NCBI GenBank assembly: GCA_046263055.1
Contig: JBHELO010000119.1
Location: 1 to 40,412, forward strand
Direction of reading: 5' to 3'
DNA from: DATAQC01 sp046263055
Lineage (GTDB): Bacteria; Actinomycetota; Acidimicrobiia; Acidimicrobiales; AC-14
DNA: 40,412 nt
Position 1 is the first letter of the stretch; the number at the start of each line of letters is the position of its first letter. A program made the position numbers and the translations under genes. The notes beneath the pieces were generated by a model. That model did no database searches and was not told the DNA's origin. It saw only the letters and a program-made list of their open reading frames with translations. Of the stretch, positions 33,736 through 40,412 are shown in pieces.

Positions 33736-35502
33736 TCAGGCGCCGGCCCGGGGCAGGACCCGCAGGCCGAGCTCGGCCAGCTGGGCCGCATCGATGGCCG
33801 ACGGGGCGCCGGTGAGGGGATCTGCTCCTGACTGGGTCTTGGGGAAGGCGATCACCTCACGGATGTTGTCCTCGCCGGCCAGCTGGGCCACCAGGCGGTC
33901 GATGCCGAAGGCGAAGCCGGCGTGGGGCGGGGCGCCGTGGCGGAAAGCGTCGAGCAGGAACCCGAAGCGGGCCCGGGCCGTCTCCTCGTCTATGCCCAGG
34001 GCGCGGAACATGCGCTGCTGGACGTCGGGACGGTGGATCCGCACGCTGCCCGACCCCAGCTCCCACCCGTTGAGCACCAGGTCGTAGGCCTGGGACCGAA
34101 CGGCCAGCGGCTCGGTTTCGAGGATGTCCATGTCGTCGGGGTGGGGCATGGTGAACGGGTGGTGGGCGGGGATGGGCCGCCCGTCGGCACCCAGCCCCTC
34201 GAACAGCGGGAAGTCGGTGACCCACCAGAAGGCCAGCGCCCCCCCGCCGGTCGGGGGACGGCCCAGGTCGAGGCGCAGGGCGCCCAGGACCCGGTTGGCC
34301 ACCGGGCGCTCGCCGGCCACCACCAGGGCCAGGTCGCCGGGCTCGGCGCCGAGGGCGACCACCAGCCCCGCCCGCTCGTCGTCGGACAGGAACTTGGCCA
34401 CCGGCGAGTCGAGGGCACCGCCGTCGCCGACCCGGGCCCACACCAGGCCGGCCGCCCCCAGGCCCCGGGCCCGCTCGGTGAGGCGGTCGAGGAAGGCCCG
34501 AGTGGCGTCCGCTTCTCCAGGGACGCGGATGCCCTTCACCGCCGGCGACTGGAAGGCCCGGAACCCCGTGGTCGCGAAGACCGCCGTCAGGTCCACCAGC
34601 TCCATCCCGAACCGGGTGTCGGGCTTGTCGGTACCGAACCGGTCCGACGCCTCCTGCCAGGTCATGCGCCCGATGCCGCCGGCCGGGGGGACGACGTCGG
34701 CGGCCAGGCCGGAGGCCACCGCCGCCCCGGTGGCCGCCAGCACCACGTCGGTCATGACCGCCATCACGTCGTCGGCCCCCACGAACGACGCCTCGGCGTC
34801 CAGCTGGGTGAACTCGAACTGGCGGTCGGCGCGGGGGTCCTCGTCGCGCAGGCAGCGGGCCAGCTGGTAGTAGCGGTCGACGCCGCCGACCATCAGGAGC
34901 TGCTTGAACAGTTGGGGGCTCTGGGGCAGGGCGTAGAACGCGCCCGGCTGGAGGCGGCTCGGGACCACGAAGTCGCGCGCCCCCTCGGGCGTGGACGCGA
35001 TGAGGACGGGCGTCTCCACCTCGGCGAAGCCGGCACCGTCCATGGCCCCCCGGATGGCGGCGTTGACCACCGAGCGCAGCCGTAGGCGGCGCTGCATGAC
35101 GGGGCGACGAAGGTCGAGGTAGCGGTGGCGCAGGCGCACGACCTCCTCGGCGTCGATGCGGTCGGTGATGGGGAACGGGGGGGGGTCGGCGGGAGCCAGC
35201 ACCTCCACCCGGCAGTCCCCCACCTCCACCTCGCCGGTGGCCAACGCCGGGTTGGCCGTACCCTCGGGGCGGGCCCGCACCGTGCCGGTGACTGCAACCA
35301 CGTACTCCGAGCGCAGGTCGGAGGCACCGTCCACCACGCACTGGACGATGCCGGTGTGGTCACGAAGGTCGACGAAGGCCAGGTGCTCGCCGTGCTCGCG
35401 CCGCCGGTCCACCCACCCGCACAGACGGACCTCGGTACCGACGTCGGCGAGCCGCAGCCCACCGCACCAGGCGGTGCGCATCCCGATCGGAGGTGCGGTC
35501 AC
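33736..35502 (-). CDS. aspS: Aspartyl-tRNA synthetase (bacterial type)
   Basis: Charges tRNA-Asp. 588 aa from the GTG at 35502 (GTGA overlap with hisS); an internal ATG at 35481 would give 581. Order: OB-fold anticodon domain (LCGWVDRRREHGEHLAFVDLRD), class II core (LRHRYLDLRRP, PEGARDFVVPSR, LPQSPQLFKQLLMVGGVDRY, RCLRDEDPRADRQFEFTQLD), the bacterial GAD insertion (about 280-420), and the C-terminal ATP motif AFGIDRLVAQLAGEDNIREV with FPKTQSGADPLTGAPS. Whether it also charges tRNA-Asn cannot be decided here. Confidence 0.96.
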   Translation of the reverse strand: MTAPPIGMRTAWCGGLRLADVGTEVRLCGWVDRRREHGEHLAFVDLRDHTGIVQCVVDGASDLRSEYVVAVTGTVRARPEGTANPALATGEVEVGDCRVEVLAPADPPPFPITDRIDAEEVVRLRHRYLDLRRPVMQRRLRLRSVVNAAIRGAMDGAGFAEVETPVLIASTPEGARDFVVPSRLQPGAFYALPQSPQLFKQLLMVGGVDRYYQLARCLRDEDPRADRQFEFTQLDAEASFVGADDVMAVMTDVVLAATGAAVASGLAADVVPPAGGIGRMTWQEASDRFGTDKPDTRFGMELVDLTAVFATTGFRAFQSPAVKGIRVPGEADATRAFLDRLTERARGLGAAGLVWARVGDGGALDSPVAKFLSDDERAGLVVALGAEPGDLALVVAGERPVANRVLGALRLDLGRPPTGGGALAFWWVTDFPLFEGLGADGRPIPAHHPFTMPHPDDMDILETEPLAVRSQAYDLVLNGWELGSGSVRIHRPDVQQRMFRALGIDEETARARFGFLLDAFRHGAPPHAGFAFGIDRLVAQLAGEDNIREVIAFPKTQSGADPLTGAPSAIDAAQLAELGLRVLPRAGA

Positions 35503-36749
35503 GACAGGCGCTTGCGCACGTGATGGACGAGGTCGGCCCGCCCGACCGTCTCCTGGTCGCCTTCGGCCAGGTCGCGCACGGTGGCGGTCGCCTCGGCCCG
35601 CTCTCGCTCCCCCACCACCACGGCCAGCCGCGCTCCCGAGCGGTCGGCCGCCTTGAACTGGGCCTTCATGGAGCGGGCGTCGAAGGCCCGGTCGCAGGAG
35701 ATGCCCGCCCGGCGGAGGTCGGCGGTGAGCAGCAGCGCCTGCCGCCCCCCGGTCACATCCACCACGAAGACGTCCACCCGGGCGGCGGGCGCCGGGAACG
35801 CCCCCTCGGCGTCGCCGGCCAGGAGCAGTCGCTCGATGCCGAGGCCGAACCCGATGCCGGGCGTGGGCGGCCCGCCCAGCGCCGCCACCAGCCCGCCGTA
35901 GCGACCGCCGCCGCCCACAGCGTTCTGGGCTGACGAAAGAGCGGTGGCAGCCAGCTCGAAGGTGGTGCGGGTGTAGTAGTCGAGGCCGCGCACCAGCCGG
36001 GGGGCGAGAACGAACGGCACCTCCAGGGCACGGAGCCCGTCCCGCACGGCGCCGAAGTGGTCCTGGCAGGCGTCGCACAGGTGGTCGGCGGGGAGAGGCG
36101 CCTCCGCCGTCGCCGCCCGGCACTCCGGTCGCTTGCAGTCGAGCACCCGCAGGGGGGCCTCGAGGGCCCGGTCGCGGTGCTCGTCGCACAGCTCGCCCCG
36201 GTGCTCGGCCAGGAAGGCGGCCAGGGCGGCCAGGTAGGGCGGCCGGCACACCTCGTCGCCGAGGGAGTTGAGGAGGAGGTCGACCTGCGTGATGCCGAGG
36301 CCGGCCACGAACCCGGCGGCCAGGGCCACCACCTCCACGTCCAGGTCGGGGTCCTCGGCGCCCAGCGCCTCCACCCCCAGCTGGTGGTGCTGGCGGTACC
36401 GGCCGGCCTGGGCCCGCTCGTAGCGGAAGTTGGGGGCCGCGTACCAGGCCTTGAACGGCAGCGGCGGGCGGTGCTGGGCCCAGGCCCGCACGACCGACGC
36501 AGTGCCCTCGGGGCGCAGGGCCAGCGAACGGCCGCCCTTGTCGGTGAGCTCGTACATCTCCTTGCGCACCACGTCGGTGCCCTGCCCGAGGCGGTCGAAG
36601 ACGGCTACGTCCTCGAACATGGGGCTCACCACCAGGCCGTAGCCCCCCCGCCCGACGGCGGCGGCGAAGCGCGCCACCATCGCCTCCCAGCGGGCCGACT
36701 CCGGGGGCAGCACGTCGTGCGTCCCCTTGGGGGCGGCGAGCTCGGGCAT
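35499..36749 (-). CDS. hisS: Histidyl-tRNA synthetase
   Basis: Charges tRNA-His. 416 aa from the ATG at 36749; a GTG one codon upstream is possible, but a TAGCCT box 7 nt before the ATG favours the ATG as a leaderless start. Motifs: APKGTHDVLPPES, motif 1 with SPMFEDVAVFDR, motif 2 NFRYERAQAGRYRQHHQLGVE, the His-binding LVRGLDYYTRTTFE near residue 258, GGGGRYGGLVAALGGP, motif 3 GFGLGIERLLLA, and the C-terminal anticodon domain. It lies 58 bp downstream of relA and is overlapped by aspS. Confidence 0.96.
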   Translation of the reverse strand: MPELAAPKGTHDVLPPESARWEAMVARFAAAVGRGGYGLVVSPMFEDVAVFDRLGQGTDVVRKEMYELTDKGGRSLALRPEGTASVVRAWAQHRPPLPFKAWYAAPNFRYERAQAGRYRQHHQLGVEALGAEDPDLDVEVVALAAGFVAGLGITQVDLLLNSLGDEVCRPPYLAALAAFLAEHRGELCDEHRDRALEAPLRVLDCKRPECRAATAEAPLPADHLCDACQDHFGAVRDGLRALEVPFVLAPRLVRGLDYYTRTTFELAATALSSAQNAVGGGGRYGGLVAALGGPPTPGIGFGLGIERLLLAGDAEGAFPAPAARVDVFVVDVTGGRQALLLTADLRRAGISCDRAFDARSMKAQFKAADRSGARLAVVVGERERAEATATVRDLAEGDQETVGRADLVHHVRKRLS

Positions 36750-36756
36750 CACCGGG

Positions 36757-36762
36757 AGGCTA
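36757..36762 (-). promoter_or_regulatory. -10-like box TAGCCT before hisS
   Basis: TAGCCT on the minus strand, 7 nt before the hisS ATG, in the 58-bp relA-hisS gap. Confidence 0.45.
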
Positions 36763-36807
36763 CCGGCCCCCGCCTGCGCCTCCGGCTCCGATTCCTGCCC
36801 GTTGTTG

Positions 36808-39021
36808 CTAGCGGTGGCCGCCGGGGACGACTCGGTAGGCGTCGTACACGCTGTCGATGTGGCGGAGGGTGGAGAGGATGGACTCCAGGTGGGACGGGTC
36901 GCCCAGCTCGAAGTCGAAGCGGAGGCGCGCCACCCGGTCGGTGCCGGTGTGGGTGAACGACGACACGATGTTGAGGTGGTGGTCGGCCAGCACGGTGGTG
37001 ACGTCGCGCAGGAGCCGTGACCGGTCCAGGGCCTCCACCTCGACGGTGGCGGTGAACGAGCCCGAGCGCTCGCTGTCCCACTCCACCTCGATGGCCCGCT
37101 CGCCCATGGTGGTGGACAGGGCCACGGCGTTGGCGCAGTCGGCCCGGTGCACCGACACCCCCCGGCCGGTGGTCACGTAGCCCACGATGTCGTCGCCGGG
37201 CAGGGGGTGGCAGCAGTGGGCCCGGCGCACGAGCATGTCGTCCAGGCCCTCCACGTGGATGCCGGCGTCATCGCGCCGGGTGGGGCGCAGGGGCCGGCCG
37301 ACGGTGGCCGGGAGCTGCTCCTCGGCGTCGCCGCCCCGCAGCTCCTTGACCACCCGCTGGGCCACCGACTGGGCCGACACGTGGTTCTCCCCGATGGCGG
37401 CGTGGAGGGCGTCGAGGTCGGCGTAGTTGAGGGCCTTGGCCACGTCCACCAGCACCGGGGAGTTGGCCAGCTTCTGCACGGGAAGGCCCTCCCGGCGCAT
37501 GGCCTTCACCAGGTCGTCGTGGCCGTTGGCGACGGCTTCATCGCGCCGGGACCGGCTGAACCACTGGCGGATCTTGTTGCGGGCCCGCGGCGTCACCACC
37601 ACTTTGAGCCAGTCGCGCGACGGCCCCGCGCCCTCCACCTTGGACGTGAACACCTCCACCGTGTCCCCCGAGGTCAGGCGGGAGTCCAGCGGCACCAGGC
37701 GCCCGTTGACCCGGGCCCCGATGCAGCGGTGGCCGACCTCGGTGTGGATGCTGTAGGCGAAGTCGATGGGGGTGGCGCCCACCGGCAGGGTGACGACCTT
37801 GCCCTTGGGCGAGAAGACGAAGACCTCCTCCTGGTCGAGGTCGACCTTCAGCGTCTCCATGAACTCCTGGGGGTCGGAGGTGTCCTCCTGCCACTCCACG
37901 ATGCGCCGCAACCAGGGCACGTCGGCCTTGGGCGACCCCTCCTTGTACCCCCAGTGGGCGGCGATGCCGAACTCGGCCCGCTGGTGCATCTCCCGCGTCC
38001 GGATCTGCACCTCCAGGGGCTTGCCCTCCGGGCCCACCACCGTGGTGTGCAGGGACTGGTAGAGGTTGAACTTGGGCTGGGCGATGTAGTCCTTGAACCG
38101 GCCCTGCACCGGCTTCCACGAGGCGTGGATGGTGCCCAGGGCGGCGTAACAGTCCTTCACGCTGGACACGACCACCCGGATGCCCACCAGGTCGAAGATG
38201 TCGTCGAAGTCCCGCCCCTTCACGACCATCTTCTCGTAGATGCTCCAGCTGTGCTTGGGCCGCCCGGTGACGTCGGCGTCGATGCGCAGCTCGGCCAGTC
38301 GGGCGGTGACGACGTCCACCACCGCCGCCAGGTAGCGCTCCCGCTCGGGCGCCCGCACCGACACCATCTGCTCGATCTCGGCGTAGCGCTTCGGGTAGAT
38401 GGTGGCGAAGGCGAGGTCCTCGAGCTGCCACTTGACCTCGGCCAGCCCCAGGCGGTGGGCCAACGGGGCGTAGACGTCCAGGGTCTCCTGGGCGATGCGC
38501 TGCTGCTTCTCCTGGGGCAGGGCGGCGAGCGTGCGCATGTTGTGGAGGCGGTCGGCCAGCTTGATGAGCAGGACGCGGATGTCCTTGGCCATCGCCACCA
38601 GCATCTTGCGCATGCTGGCCGCCTGCTGGGCCTCCTTGGAGTCGAAGCGCACCCGGTCGAGCTTGGTGACGCCGTCCACCATGGTGGCCACTTCCTGGCC
38701 GAAGTCGGAGATGACCTGGTCGAGGGTGACGCTGGTGTCCTCCACCGCGTCGTGGAGCAGGGCGGCGACCAGGGTGACGTCGTCCAGGCCGAGGTCGGCC
38801 AGGATGGCGGCCACCGCCACCGGGTGGACGATGTAGGGGTCGCCGGAGAGTCGCACCTGGCCCTCGTGGGCCTCGGCCGCCACCTCGTAGGCCCGCCGGA
38901 TCATGGTGGTCGGCGCCTTGGGGCGGCGCCGGCGGTAGGCGGTGACCACCTCGGCCAGCTCGTCGGCGGCCGCCGCCGAGCCGTTGCGCCGCCAGGGGAG
39001 GACGCGATCGACGGCGGGCAC
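36808..39021 (-). CDS. relA: Bifunctional (p)ppGpp synthetase/hydrolase (Rel)
   Basis: Makes and degrades (p)ppGpp in the stringent response. 737 aa with the full long-RSH layout: HD hydrolase domain (YIVHPVAVA, LLHDAVEDTSV, IKLADRLHNMRTL), synthetase domain (TGRPKHSWSIYEKM, RDFDDIFDLVGIRV, GRFKDYIAQPKFNLYQSLHT), TGS (VFVFSPKGKVVTLPVGATP), helical and zinc-finger-like region (RRAHCCHPLPGDDIVGYVT) and ACT domain at the C-terminus. RFKD at about residue 305 is the bifunctional RXKD type, and the hydrolase residues are intact. GTG start 6 bp after the apt stop. Confidence 0.96.
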   Translation of the reverse strand: MPAVDRVLPWRRNGSAAAADELAEVVTAYRRRRPKAPTTMIRRAYEVAAEAHEGQVRLSGDPYIVHPVAVAAILADLGLDDVTLVAALLHDAVEDTSVTLDQVISDFGQEVATMVDGVTKLDRVRFDSKEAQQAASMRKMLVAMAKDIRVLLIKLADRLHNMRTLAALPQEKQQRIAQETLDVYAPLAHRLGLAEVKWQLEDLAFATIYPKRYAEIEQMVSVRAPERERYLAAVVDVVTARLAELRIDADVTGRPKHSWSIYEKMVVKGRDFDDIFDLVGIRVVVSSVKDCYAALGTIHASWKPVQGRFKDYIAQPKFNLYQSLHTTVVGPEGKPLEVQIRTREMHQRAEFGIAAHWGYKEGSPKADVPWLRRIVEWQEDTSDPQEFMETLKVDLDQEEVFVFSPKGKVVTLPVGATPIDFAYSIHTEVGHRCIGARVNGRLVPLDSRLTSGDTVEVFTSKVEGAGPSRDWLKVVVTPRARNKIRQWFSRSRRDEAVANGHDDLVKAMRREGLPVQKLANSPVLVDVAKALNYADLDALHAAIGENHVSAQSVAQRVVKELRGGDAEEQLPATVGRPLRPTRRDDAGIHVEGLDDMLVRRAHCCHPLPGDDIVGYVTTGRGVSVHRADCANAVALSTTMGERAIEVEWDSERSGSFTATVEVEALDRSRLLRDVTTVLADHHLNIVSSFTHTGTDRVARLRFDFELGDPSHLESILSTLRHIDSVYDAYRVVPGGHR

Positions 39022-39027
39022 CCGCGC

Positions 39028-39555
39028 CTACCGGTAGTGGACCAGGGACACGGCGTCGTACCCGCCCAGGCGGGAACGGCCGCCCAGCGGGTCGAGCTCG
39101 ATCACGAAGGCCAGGCCCGCCACTCCGGCACCCAGCTTCTCCACCAGGCGCACGGCGGCCGCCGCCGTGCCGCCGGTGGCCAGCACGTCGTCCACTATGA
39201 GGACGGCCTCGCCGGGGGCCACCGCGTCGGTGTGGATCTCCAGGCGGTCGGTGCCGTACTCCAGGGCGTAGGTCTCACCTTCCACCGGGCCGGGCAGCTT
39301 GGCCGCCTTGCGCACGGGGACGAACCCCGCCCCCAGCAGGTAGGCGACGGGCGCGGCCAGGATGAACCCTCGGGCCTCGATGCCCACCACCTTGTCCACC
39401 CGGCGCTCGCCGATCTCGGCCACCAGGGCGTCCACCGTGATGCGGAACGCCGGCGGGTCGGCCAGCAGGGGTGTGATGTCGCGAAAGACGATGCCGGGCC
39501 GCGGGAAATCGGGGATGTCCCGGATGTGGTCTGCCAACCACCCCTCGTCTGCCAT
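39028..39555 (-). CDS. apt: Adenine phosphoribosyltransferase
   Basis: Salvages adenine to AMP with PRPP. 175 aa, typical. Signatures: IRDIPDFPRPGIVFRDITPLL at the N-terminus, VGIEARGFILAAPVA, RKAAKLPGPV, EYGTDRLEIH, and the PRPP loop VLIVDDVLATGGTAAAAVRL. In the conserved place between secF and relA. A TAACCT box ends 8 nt before the ATG in the 75-bp gap after secF, so apt-relA may be transcribed separately from secDF. Confidence 0.95.
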   Translation of the reverse strand: MADEGWLADHIRDIPDFPRPGIVFRDITPLLADPPAFRITVDALVAEIGERRVDKVVGIEARGFILAAPVAYLLGAGFVPVRKAAKLPGPVEGETYALEYGTDRLEIHTDAVAPGEAVLIVDDVLATGGTAAAAVRLVEKLGAGVAGLAFVIELDPLGGRSRLGGYDAVSLVHYR

Positions 39556-39563
39556 CCCCGACG

Positions 39564-39569
39564 AGGTTA
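39564..39569 (-). promoter_or_regulatory. -10-like box TAACCT before apt
   Basis: TAACCT on the minus strand, 8 nt before the apt ATG. Confidence 0.4.
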
Positions 39570-39630
39570 CCCCGGCCCGGGCCGGTGGCCGGGGTGGGAC
39601 GACCGCCCGGGTGGCCGCCGGCGCCCACCC

Positions 39631-40412
39631 TCAGCGGCGCTTGCCCTTCTTGCGGGGCCGGGGGGCGCCCGGGCGGTTGCCGGGGCGCGGGCGGTTGCCG
39701 CCGCCCGCCGGTCGGGACGCCCCCCCGCCGGCGCGGGTGGCCGGGCGATCGGCGGCCCGCACCAGCGCGTCGTCGGGGACATCGGCGTCGGCCGCGCCGT
39801 TGCCGCCGGCGGCCTTGGACCCCGCCTTGCCCCCGCCCTTGGCGCCCGGCTTGCCGGCGGCCCCCGCGGCGGCCGCCGCCGCCGGCGTCAGCACCGCGGA
39901 GCCGCCCTTGGAGGCCACCCGCTGGCGGACGTTGACGTAACGGGGCTCACGCTCCTTGACGGCGGCCAGGATGGGTGAGGCCACGAAGATGGACGAGTAG
40001 GCGCCGGTGATGAGGCCCACCAGCAGGGCCAGGCCGAAGTCCTTCAGCGCGGTGGCTCCCAGCACGCCGGAGCCGACGACCAGCACCGACAGGATGGGCA
40101 TGATGGCCACCAGCGACGTGTTGATGGACCGCATGAGCACCTGGTTCATGGACAGGTTCACCACGTCCGTGTAGGTCATGCGGTTGGAGGCCCCCAGGGC
40201 CTTGGTGTTCTCCTGCACCTTGTCGAACACCACGACGGTGTCGTACAGCGAGTACCCGAGGATGGTGAGGAAGGCGACGACGGTGGCCGGCGTCACCTCG
40301 AACCGGGAGATGGCGTACACGCCGACGGTCACGAGGATGTCGTGGACCACGGCGACGATGGCAGCCAGGGCCATCTTCCACTCGAATCGCAGCGAGATGT
40401 AGATCGAGATCA
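39631..40412 (-). CDS. secF: Protein-export membrane protein SecF (C-terminal part, cut by window edge)
   Basis: Partner of SecD; uses proton flow to aid late translocation through SecYEG. About 260 residues are visible; the N-terminus lies beyond 40412. The visible part starts inside ISLRFEWKMALAAIVAVVHD and contains the conserved GYSLYDTVVVFDKVQENT, NRMTYTDVVNLSMNQVLMRS and INTSLVAIMPILSVLVVG segments, then the last two helices up to SSIFVASPILA. After the membrane domain it has a basic Ala/Gly/Pro/Lys tail of about 90 residues ending RKKGKRR. Gene order secF-apt-relA is the actinobacterial standard. Confidence 0.95.
   Translation of the reverse strand, partial: ISIYISLRFEWKMALAAIVAVVHDILVTVGVYAISRFEVTPATVVAFLTILGYSLYDTVVVFDKVQENTKALGASNRMTYTDVVNLSMNQVLMRSINTSLVAIMPILSVLVVGSGVLGATALKDFGLALLVGLITGAYSSIFVASPILAAVKEREPRYVNVRQRVASKGGSAVLTPAAAAAAGAAGKPGAKGGGKAGSKAAGGNGAADADVPDDALVRAADRPATRAGGGASRPAGGGNRPRPGNRPGAPRPRKKGKRR

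Overview
The window is high-GC bacterial DNA with tightly packed genes. It contains an actinobacterial integration host factor (mihF), a PAMH-type CoaBC as in mycobacteria, and two stretches of gene order familiar from Actinomycetota chromosomes (pyrR-pyrB-pyrC-carA-carB-pyrD-pyrF-mihF-gmk-rpoZ-coaBC-metK, and secF-apt-relA-hisS-aspS / rarA-alaS-ruvX-mltG-aroE-aroC-aroK-aroB-aroQ-pepQ-efp-nusB). I infer a chromosomal core region of an Actinomycetota species, probably outside the Streptomyces/Mycobacterium lineages (Acidimicrobiia-like). That placement is inference only.

Layout, right to left, because most genes are on the minus strand. From 40412 to 33736: secF (cut by the window edge), apt, relA, hisS, aspS. 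From 31208 to 33716 a plus-strand cassette interrupts: a lipoprotein, a MauE/DoxX-like membrane protein, a cysteine-free thioredoxin-fold-like protein, a 25-codon ORF and a five-helix membrane protein. From 31156 to 18492: rarA, alaS, ruvX, mltG, aroE, a prepilin peptidase, aroC, a fused aroK-aroB, aroQ, an M24 peptidase, efp, nusB. From 18401 to 12520 a second interruption: a minus-strand acyltransferase-3 protein converging on a plus-strand membrane/GAF-like protein, preceded by a plus-strand HAD phosphatase/phosphomutase + GH65 phosphorylase pair. From 12354 to 3115: the UMP biosynthesis operon pyrR-pyrB-pyrC-carA-carB-pyrD-pyrF. From 3062 to 1: mihF, gmk, rpoZ, coaBC and metK (cut by the edge).

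How the genes work together: the pyr operon encodes the route from bicarbonate/glutamine to UMP, with its own PyrR regulator and a recognisable PyrR-binding RNA hairpin in the leader. The aro block encodes dehydroquinate synthase, type II dehydroquinase, shikimate dehydrogenase, shikimate kinase and chorismate synthase; EPSP synthase (AroA) and DAHP synthase are not in the window. The rest is translation (AlaRS, AspRS, HisRS, EF-P), stringent response, transcription factors (omega, NusB), protein export and cell-wall processing.

The most unusual observations are three in-frame insertions of related GC-rich repeats: 3 x 45 bp in carB between predicted metal ligands, 5 x 39 bp forming a new PyrB C-terminus, and one related copy in the aroB half of aroKB. 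Others are the PyrR leader, a repeated TANNNT box 6-10 nt before start codons (leaderless transcription), an aroE that seems to start at CTG overlapping the mltG stop, a class 1B PyrD without a pyrK in the operon, and a MauE partner protein that has lost every cysteine. No tRNA, rRNA, CRISPR array, insertion sequence or phage gene was seen.
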